DNA of 64,000 nucleotides from DASUAS01 sp963819475 (GCA_963819475.1 CAWFWE010000001.1:186001-250000), one strand, 5' to 3'; counted from the first letter of the stretch, positions 8,014 to 16,862 are shown. Numbers and translations: made by a program. Notes: generated by a model from the sequence alone, not told the origin.

Positions 8014-9315
8014 ATGTCCTCGACCGTCAACCAAGACCAAGGCCGCCTTGTCGGGCGATCGGTCCGCCGGACGCTCGCGGTCGGGGTCGCCACCACCGCG
8101 CTGATCGGCGCGGTGCTGGTGGCGCCGGGCACCGCGCAGAGCGGCGGTGACTCGACCGGGGCGACCGCCAAGGAGGTCAAGGTCGGGTACATCTTCTCGA
8201 AGGCCGGGCTCGCGGGCTCCACGTTCGAGAACGCCGCCGACGGGTTCAACGCGCGGGTGAAGGAGGCGAACGCGAAGGGCGGCGTCAACGGTCGCAAGAT
8301 CGTCCCGGTGATCGCCGACGACAGTGGTTCGACGAACAACCTCGTCGCGGCGCAGGACCTGGTGCAGAACGAGAAGGTCTTCCTCGTCGTCAACAACTCG
8401 CCGTTCGCGTTTCTCGGCTACCGGTTCCTGCTCGACAACGGCGTCCCGATGGTGGGTGGCGGCTACGACGGCAACGAGTACGGCCAACCGGGCAACGAGA
8501 AGCTGATCTCGATCCTGGGCAACAATTCTCCGGTCTACGGCGCGCAGTACAAGGGCGGCTTCGTCGACCTGATGAAGAAGGCGGGGGCCAAGAACGTCGG
8601 CACCGTGGCGTACGGGTCCTCCGCCTCGTCGACCGCGGCGGCGAAGAACCTCCAGAAGTACCCGGTGCCCGACGCGGGTCTCAACGCGGCGTACACGAAC
8701 ACGACGGTCGACTTCGGCACGACCGACGTCGGCCCGCTCGTGCTCGGCATGAAGAACGCGGGTGTGGATGCCGCCTACCTGCCACTGGTGCTGTCGACGA
8801 ACCTGGCGATCGTCCAGACCGCGGCCCAGAACGATCTGAAGTTCAAGCTCGCCGTGCTCGCCACTGGGTACGGCCAGGCGCTCCTCGACCAGCCGGCCTC
8901 GCAGTCGATCGGGCCCGAGGTACTCCTCGCCCAGACTTGGGCGCCGGTGGAGCTCAAGACCGCGGCGACGAAGAAGTTCGTGTCGGACCTCACGAAGTAC
9001 ACGAGCTACCGGGGCGTGCCCGACTTCGGCGTCTACACCGGGTACCTCACCGCGGATCTCATGATCAAGGGTCTGCAGGCGGCCGGGAAGGACCTCACCC
9101 GCGACGGCTTCGTCACCGCGACGAAGGGGTTGAACACCTGGGACGCCGCCGGCCTCTCGTGCCAGCCGGTCGACGTGAGCGCGCAGGGCTTCGGCAGCGC
9201 AGCCAAGACCGCGTGCGCCTGGTATGTCCAGATCAAGAACGGGAAGTTCGTGCCCTACCCGAACAGCAAGCCGATCCGGGGAACGCTCATCCCCGCCAGC
9301 GTCAGCGGCCAGTGA
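8014..9315 (+). CDS. ABC-type branched-chain (LivK-like) solute-binding protein
   Basis: The 433-residue product has a signal peptide: twin Arg, hydrophobic TLAVGVATTALIGAVLVA, and a probable cleavage near GTAQ-SGG. No lipobox Cys is evident. The mature part begins KEVKVGYIFSKAGLAGSTFENAADGFNARVKEANAKGGVNGRKI, the typical start of type I periplasmic binding proteins for amino acids or aromatic and cholate-like substrates. The ATG at 8014 follows a G-rich ribosome site; an ATG at 7975 is in frame but less likely. No permease or ATPase genes are adjacent. It is divergent from a TetR gene, so substrate-responsive expression is probable. In actinobacteria such proteins may also serve as sensors or help import lipophilic substrates. 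Confidence 0.92.
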   Translation: MSSTVNQDQGRLVGRSVRRTLAVGVATTALIGAVLVAPGTAQSGGDSTGATAKEVKVGYIFSKAGLAGSTFENAADGFNARVKEANAKGGVNGRKIVPVIADDSGSTNNLVAAQDLVQNEKVFLVVNNSPFAFLGYRFLLDNGVPMVGGGYDGNEYGQPGNEKLISILGNNSPVYGAQYKGGFVDLMKKAGAKNVGTVAYGSSASSTAAAKNLQKYPVPDAGLNAAYTNTTVDFGTTDVGPLVLGMKNAGVDAAYLPLVLSTNLAIVQTAAQNDLKFKLAVLATGYGQALLDQPASQSIGPEVLLAQTWAPVELKTAATKKFVSDLTKYTSYRGVPDFGVYTGYLTADLMIKGLQAAGKDLTRDGFVTATKGLNTWDAAGLSCQPVDVSAQGFGSAAKTACAWYVQIKNGKFVPYPNSKPIRGTLIPASVSGQ

Positions 9316-9328
9316 CCGCCCGCCGTGG

Positions 9329-10000
9329 TCACCGGCGGCAGTAGCGGAGGAAGAGGAAGCCGTCGTCGTCGACGAAGCCGTGTTCCAGCTCCCACAGTGC
9401 CGGGCTGGCCTCGGGGCCGTGCGCGACACGCGCCGAGTCGCCGGCGATGACGCGCGGCGCGATGGTCACGAAGAACTCGTCGACCAGCCCGCTCGCGGCG
9501 AGGAGGCCGGCGAGCGTGGGGCCGCCTTCCGCGACCAGCACCTGACCGGCGAGCGCGGTCGTGACCGCGTCGAGGTCGACGAACTCGCCGTCGCCCGCGC
9601 GCAGCTCGGGCACGCCGTCGGGCACCGGGCCGACGCTGGTCGGGAGCACCATGGTCGCCCGGCCCGACGCGAACAGGTCGGGGGCACCGCTCACGTCGGC
9701 GGTGTCGGACACCACGTACAGCTGGAGCTGCGGCGGGTCGGGCGCGTGGTAGTGCTCGGCGAGCACCGTGCCCAGGCCGACCAGCACGCCGTCGGCCTCG
9801 GCCCGCAGCGCCGCGAACACCGCATGGTCGTCGCGGTTGCCGAGTCCGCCGGACACGCCGGCCACCACGGTGCCGCCGTCGACCGACGTGATCATGTTGA
9901 GGCGCACGAAGGCGCGGTCGGTGGGGCGCGAGTCGGGCAGCGCCACGTGCGCGGCCACCACGGAGTCGGGCGTGGGCCCGGTTTCGTCGAGGATGCGCAC
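9329..10000 (-). CDS. RibD C-terminal/dihydrofolate reductase-like pyrimidine reductase
   Basis: The 223-residue protein has the fold of the RibD reductase domain: VRLNMITSVDGGTVVAGVSGGLGN near the N-terminus, ADGVLVGLGTVLAEHYHAP, and VAEGGPTLAGLLAASGLVDEFFVTIAPRV. Free-standing members reduce pyrimidine intermediates of riboflavin or deazaflavin synthesis with NAD(P)H, or have unknown roles in actinobacteria. It is convergent with the solute-binding protein gene, with only 13 bases between stops, and shares no obvious operon with catabolic genes. No deaminase domain is present, so this is not a complete RibD. Confidence 0.85.
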   Translation of the reverse strand: MRILDETGPTPDSVVAAHVALPDSRPTDRAFVRLNMITSVDGGTVVAGVSGGLGNRDDHAVFAALRAEADGVLVGLGTVLAEHYHAPDPPQLQLYVVSDTADVSGAPDLFASGRATMVLPTSVGPVPDGVPELRAGDGEFVDLDAVTTALAGQVLVAEGGPTLAGLLAASGLVDEFFVTIAPRVIAGDSARVAHGPEASPALWELEHGFVDDDGFLFLRYCRR

Positions 10001-10009
10001 CGCCTCACC

Positions 10010-10843
10010 CTACGAGACGCTGGTGACGGGTGCCTTCGCAGCGCGTGTGAACGGGTAGGCGAGGTGCCGGAGGTAGCCGTCGGCGGGGACCGGTGACCGC
10101 GTGCCGAAGCCGACGGGTCGGCGGTCCTTCGGCAGGTACGCGGTGCCGAAGATCTTGTCGACGACCGGGAGCCCGAAGTTCGTGTCGCGCGCGTCGTCGT
10201 CGATCGCGTGGTGCCAGTGGTGCCACTCGGGCGTGTTGATCACCCAGCGCAGCCCGGGGAATCGCAGCCGCACGTTGGCGTGCTGGAACAGCGCGAGCAG
10301 CGTGATGAACACCGCCACCCCGCCGAACACGCCGGCGCCGTAGCCGAGCAGGAACAGCGGGAAGACCGTGAACGCCTGGGTGAAGGCCTGATCGAGCGGG
10401 TGCAGCCGGCCCGACGCGACCCAGTCCATCTGCTCGATGCTGTGGTGCACGGAGTGGAACCGCCACAGGAACGGCACCTGGTGGCTCAGGCGGTGGCCCC
10501 AGTAGTTCCCGAGCGCGACCAGCGCGACGGCCAGCCCGACCGCGACCTCCGTGGGCAGTGCGCCCACCAGGTCGAAGCGGCGGATCCAGAACACCGGGAT
10601 GGCGGCCACGACGACCAGCGCGACCACCGCCACCGCGGTCACCGCGCCGTTCACCAGGATGTGGGTGAGGTCGGTGAGCAACCCGGTGCGGAACACGCGC
10701 TGCTTGCGGAGGGCGAACAACTTCTCCAGGGGGACGAACACCACGAAGAGGAGGGCGATCCCGATGGCGGCGCCGCCGCGGAGGACGAGCGCGAACACGA
10801 CCGCGGCGGCGAAGGTGAGGAGGGTGACCGTCCGGCTGGTCAT
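10010..10843 (-). CDS. Fatty acid hydroxylase/sterol desaturase family membrane protein
   Basis: This 277-residue integral membrane diiron enzyme has several hydrophobic helices in residues 5-115 and the full histidine set: HRLSH (117-121), HSVHH (130-134), His188 and HHWHH (208-212). The family uses O2 to hydroxylate or desaturate lipids and sterols. The gene stands alone on the minus strand, 9 bases before the reductase gene, and is divergent from the DUF35 gene. A GGAAGGGAG ribosome site precedes the ATG. A sterol or hopanoid substrate would suit the lipid-catabolic surroundings but is not shown. Confidence 0.93.
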   Translation of the reverse strand: MTSRTVTLLTFAAAVVFALVLRGGAAIGIALLFVVFVPLEKLFALRKQRVFRTGLLTDLTHILVNGAVTAVAVVALVVVAAIPVFWIRRFDLVGALPTEVAVGLAVALVALGNYWGHRLSHQVPFLWRFHSVHHSIEQMDWVASGRLHPLDQAFTQAFTVFPLFLLGYGAGVFGGVAVFITLLALFQHANVRLRFPGLRWVINTPEWHHWHHAIDDDARDTNFGLPVVDKIFGTAYLPKDRRPVGFGTRSPVPADGYLRHLAYPFTRAAKAPVTSVS

Positions 10844-10926
10844 GGGATCGAGTCGACTCCCTTCCTGTCAGGTGGTCGTCGGCCCAGTGTGATGGTCGCG
10901 CGAAGCGGATTCGACCAGTAGATGGG

Positions 10927-10932
10927 TAACCT
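10927..10932 (+). promoter_or_regulatory. Putative -10 box of the DUF35-thiolase operon
   Basis: GGGTAACCTCC contains TAACCT, a TAnnnT -10 hexamer, 36 bases before the GTG at 10968. The same TAACCT appears in the 5177-5200 motif. A G-rich ribosome site (GGGGGG) follows. Confidence 0.35.
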
Positions 10933-10967
10933 CCGGTCGTCAATCCGTCGTCTCGGGGGGAACTCGA

Positions 10968-11945
10968 GTGGTACAGGCCGTCCAGAGCACGATCCAGTTC
11001 CCGTACAAGCGGTCGCTGGGTCCCGTCGTCGGGGCGTTCATGACCGCCCTGACCGACCGCCGGATCATCGGGATCCGCAGCGGCGACCGGGTGATCGTCC
11101 CGCCCCTGGAGTGGGATCCCGACACCGCGGACGAGCTGGCGCACGACTTCGTCGACGTCGGTCCCGCGGGCCGGGTCACGTCGTGGTCCTGGGTGGCCTC
11201 GCCCACCACCCAGCACCCGCTCGACCACCCGTTCGCGTTCGCCCTGATCCGGCTCGACGGCGCCGACACGTCGTTCCTGCACGCGGTGGACGCCGGCTCC
11301 ATCGACGCGATGAGCACCGGCATGCGGGTCGCACCCCGCTGGCGCGCCGCACGGATCGGCCACATCACCGACATCGAGGCGTTCGTGCCCGGCGAGGAGC
11401 CGGTGGTCCCTGCCGACGACGGCGGCCCGGCGGAGGAGCCGGTCACGATGATGGACTACAACGCGTCCATCACCTACACGCTGCCGGTCACGCCGAACGC
11501 GCAGCGCGCCGCGGAGGCGAACGAACAGGGCAGGTTCCTGGGCCTGCAGTGCCCGGTGTGCGGGCGCACCTACACCGGCGGCCGTGGGTACTGCCCGGTC
11601 GACAGCGTGCCGCTCGGACCCGAGCACGAGGTCGAGCTCCCGCAGCGGGGCACGATCACCAACTACACGATCATCACGCCGGTGCAGTACCCGGGCCAGA
11701 CCGAGACCGAGCCGTTCGCCCGTGTGCACGTGTGGCTCGACGACACCGGCGTCGTGCTCGGCTATCAGCCCCTGCTCGACACCCCCAACGACGACGTGCG
11801 CATCGGGATGCGGGTGTCGGCGGTCTGGGCGTCGGAGGCGGAGCTGAAGGACCTCGCGTCGAACGCCGAGGGCCGCCTCCTCGGCTGGATGCCCACCGGC
11901 GAGCCCGACGTGGACGACCCCGACCTCGTGGACAGGATCCAGTGA
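10968..11945 (+). CDS. Double DUF35 OB-fold protein with zinc-ribbon
   Basis: The 325-residue protein appears to contain two DUF35-type OB domains. The first (about 1-140) lacks a zinc site; the second begins with CPVCGRTYTGGRGYCPVD (about 190-207), a rubredoxin-like zinc ribbon, and continues through the OB fold (GTITNYTIITPVQYPGQTETEPFARVHVWL). DUF35 proteins partner thiolase-like lipid-transfer proteins; in cholesterol side-chain degradation ChsH2 pairs with the aldolase Ltp2. Here two thiolase-like genes follow immediately, the first sharing one base with this stop. The protein likely scaffolds or binds CoA for those partners. Start is GTG 10968 with a G-rich ribosome site. Confidence 0.88.
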   Translation: MVQAVQSTIQFPYKRSLGPVVGAFMTALTDRRIIGIRSGDRVIVPPLEWDPDTADELAHDFVDVGPAGRVTSWSWVASPTTQHPLDHPFAFALIRLDGADTSFLHAVDAGSIDAMSTGMRVAPRWRAARIGHITDIEAFVPGEEPVVPADDGGPAEEPVTMMDYNASITYTLPVTPNAQRAAEANEQGRFLGLQCPVCGRTYTGGRGYCPVDSVPLGPEHEVELPQRGTITNYTIITPVQYPGQTETEPFARVHVWLDDTGVVLGYQPLLDTPNDDVRIGMRVSAVWASEAELKDLASNAEGRLLGWMPTGEPDVDDPDLVDRIQ

Positions 11946-13012
11946 TGCCCGACTCCGACGCCATCGCGCTCATCGGCTGGTCCATCTCGCCGATGGTGCG
12001 CAGCACCGACAAGACCGAAGCCCAGATGCTGCTCGAGGTGATCACCGGCGCGGTCGAGAACGCCGGGATCACCCGCCGCGAGGTCGACTTCACCTGCGCG
12101 GGGAGCTGCGACTACGTGGCCGGCCAGGCCTTCTCGTTCGTGCAGAACATCGACGCCATCGGCGCCTGGCCACCGAAGCGCGACTCGCACGTGGAGATGG
12201 ACGGCGCGTGGGCGATGTACGAGGCCTGGCTGCGGCTGCAGCTCGGCGACATCGACGTCGCGGTGGCGATGGGATCCGGACGTTCGTCGACCGCCGACCC
12301 CGCGCTCATCTACCCGATGGAGATGGACCCGTACTACCTCGCCCCGCTGGGCACCGACGCGGCGTCGTTCGCCGCGCTGCAGGCCCGGGCGCTCATCGAC
12401 GCGGGCAAGGTCACCGAGCGGCAGATGGCCGAGGTCGCCGTCCGCGCGCGACGCGACGCCACGGGCAACCCGAGCGCGCAGGTGAGCGGCGACTTCGACG
12501 TCGACACGCTGCTCGCCGAGGACTACGTGCGGTCGCCGTTGCGTCGTCACGACCTCCCGCCCATCACCGACGGCGCGTGCGCGGTCGTGATCGCCCGCGC
12601 CGACAAGGCCCGGGAGCTGTGCGACAACCCGGTGTGGATCTCCGGCTTCGCCCACTACAGCGAGCTGCACTACCCCGGCATGCGCGACCTCACCGCGTCG
12701 CCGTCGACCACGCTGGCGGCCAAGGCGGCGGGGCTGGAGGAGGCGCCGGTCGAGGCGGCCGAGCTGCAGAGCGCGTTCACGCACGAGGAGCCGCTCCTGG
12801 TCGAGGCGCTCGGTCTGGCCGCCGACGTACCGGTGAACCTGTCGGGCGGCCCGCTCGCCGCCAACCCCATCATGGCCACCGGGCTCGTGCGCATCGCCGA
12901 GGCCGCGACCGAGATCCGCGACCGCGGCCGGCAGCGCACGCTGGCGCACTCGACGTCGGGGCCGTGCCTGCAGCAGAACCTGGTCTGCATCCTCGAGGGG
13001 GGATCCAAGTGA
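11945..13012 (+). CDS. Thiolase-like (Ltp2-type) protein, subunit 1
   Basis: The 355-residue product has the thiolase fold: N-terminal domain from ALIGWSISP, DGACAVVIARADKA in the middle, and a C-terminal NLSGGPLAANPIMATGLVRIAEA segment. The nucleophilic Cys of true thiolases is missing: the equivalent helix start reads HVEMDGAWAMYEA. Together with the upstream DUF35 protein this matches the non-thiolytic lipid-transfer proteins of steroid degradation, where Ltp2 is a retro-aldolase. It overlaps the DUF35 stop by one base and the next thiolase-like gene by 4 bases (GTGA). It probably forms a complex with both. The reaction is inferred from family and context. Confidence 0.87.
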   Translation: MPDSDAIALIGWSISPMVRSTDKTEAQMLLEVITGAVENAGITRREVDFTCAGSCDYVAGQAFSFVQNIDAIGAWPPKRDSHVEMDGAWAMYEAWLRLQLGDIDVAVAMGSGRSSTADPALIYPMEMDPYYLAPLGTDAASFAALQARALIDAGKVTERQMAEVAVRARRDATGNPSAQVSGDFDVDTLLAEDYVRSPLRRHDLPPITDGACAVVIARADKARELCDNPVWISGFAHYSELHYPGMRDLTASPSTTLAAKAAGLEEAPVEAAELQSAFTHEEPLLVEALGLAADVPVNLSGGPLAANPIMATGLVRIAEAATEIRDRGRQRTLAHSTSGPCLQQNLVCILEGGSK

Positions 13013-14178
13013 GCCACCAGCCGTGCGCCATCGTCGGCATCGGGCAGACGCACCACAAGAAGGCACGGCGCGACGTGTCGTACGCGGGCCTGGCCCGCGA
13101 GGCGGCGCTCCGCGCGCTCGACGACGCCAACATGACGTGGAGCGACATCGACGCGGTCGTGGTCGGCAAGGCGCCCGACCTCTTCGAGGGCGTCATGAAG
13201 CCGGAGCTGTACCTCACCGACGCGCTGGGCGCGACGGGCAAGCCGATGTTCCGCGTGCACACCGCCGGTTCGGTCGGCGGCACCACCGGCATCGTCGCCG
13301 CCCACCACGTCGAGACCGGCCGTCACGAGCGGGTGCTCGCGGTCGCGCTGGAGAAGCAGTCGGAGGGCAACGCGGAGTTCGCGCTGGGTTCGGGGCGTGG
13401 GGCGTCGATCGGCGCCGGCGGCGCGTTCGCGCCCTACATGCGCCTCTACATGAAGCGCACCGGCGCCCCCGACGACATCGGGCCGATGGTCGCGGTCAAG
13501 GACCGTCAGAACGCGATGAAGAACCCGTACGCGCACCTCAAGCTGGCCGACATCTCGCTCGACACCGTGAAGGCGTCGCCCATGATGTGGGACCCGGTGC
13601 GCTTCCTCGAGTCGTGCCCGTCGTCGGACGGCGCGTGCGCGGTGATCTTCACCGACGAGGAGGGCGGCAAGGCGGCCGCGGCCGACGGCCGTCCCCCGGC
13701 GTGGATCCTCGGGTCGGCGGTGCGCTCGGAGCCGTCGTCGTTCCCGGGCCGCGACCCGGTACGTCCGCAGGGCGCGGTCGACTGCGCGGCCGACGTGTTC
13801 GCGCAGGCCGGTATCACCGACCCACTGGGGCAGATCGACTGCGCCGAGCTCTACGTGCCGTTCAGCTGGTACGAGCCGATGTGGCTCGAGGCGCACGACA
13901 TCGCCGGGCCCCGCGAGGGCTGGAAGATGGTCGAGCGGGGCGACACCGCGCTCGACGGGTCGTTCCCGGTGAACATGTCGGGCGGCGTGCTGTCGTCGAA
14001 CCCGATCGGCGCGTCGGGTCTCCTGCGGTTCGCGGAGGCGGCGCTGCAGGTGCGCGGCATGGCCGGTGAGCACCAGGTCGACGGGGCCGAGGTCGCGCTG
14101 GGGCAGGCCTACGGCGCGTCCGCCCAGTACTTCTCGATGTGGGTGGTCGCGAGCTCGCTCGACCCCTTCGCCGACTGA
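13009..14178 (+). CDS. Thiolase-like (Ltp2-type) lipid-transfer protein, subunit 2
   Basis: The 389-residue thiolase-fold protein starts at GTG in a 4-base overlap with the previous gene. It opens CAIVGIGQTHHKKARRDVSYAGLAREAALRALDDANM, typical of acetyl-CoA acetyltransferase-like SCP-x/Ltp proteins, and ends with FPVNMSGGVLSSNPIGASGLLRFAEAALQVRG. The thiolase nucleophile position reads FRVHTAGSVGGTTG, with no Cys, so it is unlikely to be a thiolase. It probably acts with the 11945 and DUF35 products in carbon-carbon cleavage of a beta-hydroxyacyl-CoA. Transcription likely ends at the inverted repeat at 14182. Confidence 0.9.
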   Translation: MSHQPCAIVGIGQTHHKKARRDVSYAGLAREAALRALDDANMTWSDIDAVVVGKAPDLFEGVMKPELYLTDALGATGKPMFRVHTAGSVGGTTGIVAAHHVETGRHERVLAVALEKQSEGNAEFALGSGRGASIGAGGAFAPYMRLYMKRTGAPDDIGPMVAVKDRQNAMKNPYAHLKLADISLDTVKASPMMWDPVRFLESCPSSDGACAVIFTDEEGGKAAAADGRPPAWILGSAVRSEPSSFPGRDPVRPQGAVDCAADVFAQAGITDPLGQIDCAELYVPFSWYEPMWLEAHDIAGPREGWKMVERGDTALDGSFPVNMSGGVLSSNPIGASGLLRFAEAALQVRGMAGEHQVDGAEVALGQAYGASAQYFSMWVVASSLDPFAD

Positions 14179-14181
14179 TCC

Positions 14182-14217
14182 TGCGCGCTTTTCGCCGCAT
14201 GCGGTGAAACGCGCGCA
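14182..14217. terminator. Bidirectional terminator-like inverted repeat
   Basis: A 36-base near-perfect inverted repeat lies between two convergent stops. Outer arms TGCGCGC/GCGCGCA enclose TTTTCGCCGCAT and ATGCGGTGAAA. The internal T and A runs sit within the stem, so it is only partly like a classic intrinsic terminator. Confidence 0.6.
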
Positions 14218-14220
14218 CCA

Positions 14221-15405
14221 TCAGCGCGTCAAATTGGGCAGCGGGATGTGGTAGAGGCGGGCGGCGTTGAGGCCCATGATGCCGGCGACGTCGTCGTCGC
14301 CCACGCCGTCGAGCGCGGCGTCGGCGTACTCGAGGCCGTCGGGGTACACGCACGTCGGGTGGGGGAAGTCGGTCTCGAACAGGAGGTGGCCCGCGCCCAC
14401 GCTCTCGATCGCCTCTGCGATCCCGGCGCGCTCGAACCAGAAGCACGAGTGGATCTGGCGGCGGAAGTAGTCCGACGGCGCCATCGAGAGGTTGTCCATC
14501 GACCCCGGCGTCATCTCACCCACCTGGTAGTCGAGCGCCTTGAGCAGGAACGGGATCCAGCCGACCCCGCTCTCCACCGACACGACCTGCAGCTCGGGGA
14601 AGCGCTCGAGCACGCCGCTGTAGATGATGTTGCCGATCACGCCCGCGTTGTTGAGGTACATCATCGCCGAGCCCAGGCCGAGCTTCTGGTCGCCGTTCAG
14701 CGACGGCCACGGCACCGAGCCGAACCACGACAACGACGACTCGCTGGCGCCGATGTGGAAGTTCAACGGAAGACCGAGCCCGCTCACCGTTTCCCACATC
14801 GGGTTCCAGTGCTCGTCGCCGAGGTCGGGCAGGCCGTGGTCGTGCGGCGCGGTCGTGGTGTTCACCCCGCGCAGGCCGAGGGTGGCCATGCGCTCGATCT
14901 CGCGCACCGCGAGGTCGACGTCCCACCACGGCACGATCCCCATGGGGAAGAGCCGCTGGCCCGACCGGTCCTGGATCTCGGCCATGGCGTCGTTGTAGAG
15001 CTCGACCGAGAGGAGGCGGAGGGTCTCGTCGCCGATGTCGTTGAACTTCTGGCCGCCGAACCCGACCGTGTTGGGGTACACGATCTGCGCCCAGATCCCC
15101 TGCTCGTCCATCAGCGCGACGCGTGCGTCGACGTCGTACGCCGCGGGGTGCACGTCCTCGATGTTCCACTGGAAGAAGGTGGTGCCGGGCACCTTCACGC
15201 CGTCGGCCCCGACGACGCCGGACGCCCCGGCGCGCGAGAGCGTCTTGCCGTCCATCGTCCACGTGGGGATGCCGTCGACGTCGTGCACCTGCGGCACCCG
15301 GTCCTCGTAGCCCTTGGGGGCGCGGGCGGTCCAGAGGTCGTGGGGCTCGGTGAGGTGCGTGTCGGCGTCGATGATGCAGACGCCGTCGAACCGGGAGTGC
15401 GTCAT
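14221..15405 (-). CDS. Amidohydrolase (family 2) metal-dependent hydrolase/decarboxylase
   Basis: This 394-residue protein has the amidohydrolase-2 layout: IIDADTHLTEP (metal-binding D-x-H at residues 13-15), a conserved LNFHIG His strand, and HLLFETDFPHP near the C-terminus (metal Asp in TDFPHP). Related proteins include ACMSD-type decarboxylases and gamma-resorcylate decarboxylases, so the reaction could be hydrolytic or non-oxidative decarboxylation. It is one of three amidohydrolases in this window (others at 38.9 and 41.0 kb). It lies downstream of the MaoC gene on the same strand, separated by a 106-base repeat-containing gap. The substrate is unknown. Confidence 0.88.
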   Translation of the reverse strand: MTHSRFDGVCIIDADTHLTEPHDLWTARAPKGYEDRVPQVHDVDGIPTWTMDGKTLSRAGASGVVGADGVKVPGTTFFQWNIEDVHPAAYDVDARVALMDEQGIWAQIVYPNTVGFGGQKFNDIGDETLRLLSVELYNDAMAEIQDRSGQRLFPMGIVPWWDVDLAVREIERMATLGLRGVNTTTAPHDHGLPDLGDEHWNPMWETVSGLGLPLNFHIGASESSLSWFGSVPWPSLNGDQKLGLGSAMMYLNNAGVIGNIIYSGVLERFPELQVVSVESGVGWIPFLLKALDYQVGEMTPGSMDNLSMAPSDYFRRQIHSCFWFERAGIAEAIESVGAGHLLFETDFPHPTCVYPDGLEYADAALDGVGDDDVAGIMGLNAARLYHIPLPNLTR

Positions 15406-15450
15406 CGCGCCATTGTGGCAGCCCGTCGACGCGGTCGCTCCTGCTGATGG

Positions 15451-15505
15451 GTCGCTCCTTGCGGCGCAGGGTACCTGCGCCGCGGCCAGTCGCTCCCTGC
15501 GGCGC
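15451..15505. repeat. Direct repeat pair enclosing a 10-bp hairpin
   Basis: GTCGCTCCTTGCGGCGC (15451-15467) recurs as GTCGCTCCCTGCGGCGC (15489-15505), with one mismatch. Between and overlapping them, GCGGCGCAGG (15461-15470) and its exact complement CCTGCGCCGC (15474-15483) flank GTA. A shorter third copy of GTCGCTCCT starts near 15434. It may be a terminator for the MaoC transcript or a small REP-like element. Confidence 0.55.
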
Positions 15506-15511
15506 CGACGG

Positions 15512-16831
15512 TTAGTTGGCGGACCGTCGCTGCGCCTTCAGCTCGTTGTGGCGGGCGAACATGGTCGCGGCCTGCCGTTCCAGGTCGACGGGGCGGGGCG
15601 GCATCGGCGGCAGGCCCGCCTCCCGTGACGGGAGCGACACCGATGCGGTCCCGTAGGCGGTCTCGACGTCGCGCTGGTTCACCATCGACAGCTTCAGGTC
15701 GACGAGGGAACGGCCGCCCTCGACCCGCTTGTCGACCACCTCGCCGGACAGGAACTGCGTGTCGCCCTGGTAGTTGAACTTGCGGATCGAGTCGCTCATC
15801 TTCTCGATGAAGGCGTCGTCGCCCGCCCAGTCGGCGACGTGGTGGTAGAACCACGACTGCCGCAGCACGCCGTAGTCGTACGCGAGCGGGTTGCCGATCG
15901 CCTTGGCCCACTGGGAGTCCCAGTGCACGCGCTGCGCGACGTCCCACACGCCGTGCTCGTTCTTGATGTAGAACGGCGCGATCCGCCGCCGGTTCTTGTA
16001 GCCCACGCGTGACGACCGCAGGCCGTACGGGACGAAGCCGTAGCCGCCGGCGTGGAAGGCGATGATCTCGGTGACGGTGAGCGGGCCCTTCACCATCGGC
16101 GGCAGCGCGTCGCCGACCTTCACGTCCTCCCAGTAGCGCGGCTCGGCGCCGCGTGCCCGCTCCGACTCGTAGATGGCGTCGATGCGCTCGTAGTCGTCGT
16201 CGGTGTAGTGGGCGGGTTCGATCTCGGCGTACTTCCCGCGCGTACGCGCTTCCTTGCGCTCGGTCAGCACCCGCAGGATGCGGTACACGCCGAGCACCTC
16301 GCCGAACTGGTCGAGGGCGACGCTGCGGGAGACCTGCACCGACGACCGGCCCGCGAACTCCGACTTCTTGACCTCGAGGGACTCCTCGCCGGAGAACGAG
16401 TAGATGCGGTCGCCGGGCCGGAGGGGCCGGTACCAGTCCCACGAACCGCCGGACACGAACACGTGCACGCCGCGGAACATCCCCTTGGTCTGCTTCTTGA
16501 TCTCGTCGGGGATCGGGTCGCCGAGCATGGGCGTCTTGACGTGGCCCATCATCGTGCCGTGCCCGATCTGCGTGCCCCAGCGGGTGGTCGGGCCGTACTC
16601 CTCGTCGGTGTACAGCGGGTTGTCGTCGCCCACGCCCAGCGCCCAGTTGCGGATCGCGTCCGGCGTCGCCACCGAGTAGAGCTCGCGGTGGCGACTGGCG
16701 GTGTCGAGACCGATCAGCAGACGGGCCCGCTCGAGGTCCTCGTCGGTGAGGCGGTACTGCAGCGCACGCTCGAATTCGGCTTCGAGCTCCTCGGAGACCT
16801 GGAGGGATTCGGCGGGGGCGTCGTCGGCCAT
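15512..16831 (-). CDS. MaoC-like/FAS1-type double-hotdog dehydratase
   Basis: The 439-residue protein contains two hotdog modules. The N-terminal one (about 40-220) carries NWALGVGDDNPLYTDEEYG, a MaoC/FAS1-like segment, and GGSWDWYRPLRPGDRI; the C-terminal one (about 255-410) carries YWEDVKVGDALPPMVKGPLTVTEIIAF and QFLSGEVVDKR. Such proteins hydrate 2-enoyl-CoA or dehydrate 3-hydroxyacyl-CoA. The ATG at 16831 has a GAGGAG ribosome site. The upstream region holds a promoter-like motif shared with the ECH at 5130, hinting at joint control. It is divergent from the AttH-like gene. Confidence 0.88.
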   Translation of the reverse strand: MADDAPAESLQVSEELEAEFERALQYRLTDEDLERARLLIGLDTASRHRELYSVATPDAIRNWALGVGDDNPLYTDEEYGPTTRWGTQIGHGTMMGHVKTPMLGDPIPDEIKKQTKGMFRGVHVFVSGGSWDWYRPLRPGDRIYSFSGEESLEVKKSEFAGRSSVQVSRSVALDQFGEVLGVYRILRVLTERKEARTRGKYAEIEPAHYTDDDYERIDAIYESERARGAEPRYWEDVKVGDALPPMVKGPLTVTEIIAFHAGGYGFVPYGLRSSRVGYKNRRRIAPFYIKNEHGVWDVAQRVHWDSQWAKAIGNPLAYDYGVLRQSWFYHHVADWAGDDAFIEKMSDSIRKFNYQGDTQFLSGEVVDKRVEGGRSLVDLKLSMVNQRDVETAYGTASVSLPSREAGLPPMPPRPVDLERQAATMFARHNELKAQRRSAN

Positions 16832-16862
16832 GGCACGGCTCCTCGGCTGTTCGGCGGCGATC

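Noticed and set aside
7924..9429. Long antisense frame through the solute-binding protein gene
   Set aside because: The only conserved part is the TetR sequence at 7273-7923; the remainder is a shadow of the plus-strand gene.
9329..10000. Full riboflavin biosynthesis locus
   Set aside because: Only the RibD reductase-like domain is present; no deaminase or other rib gene is near.
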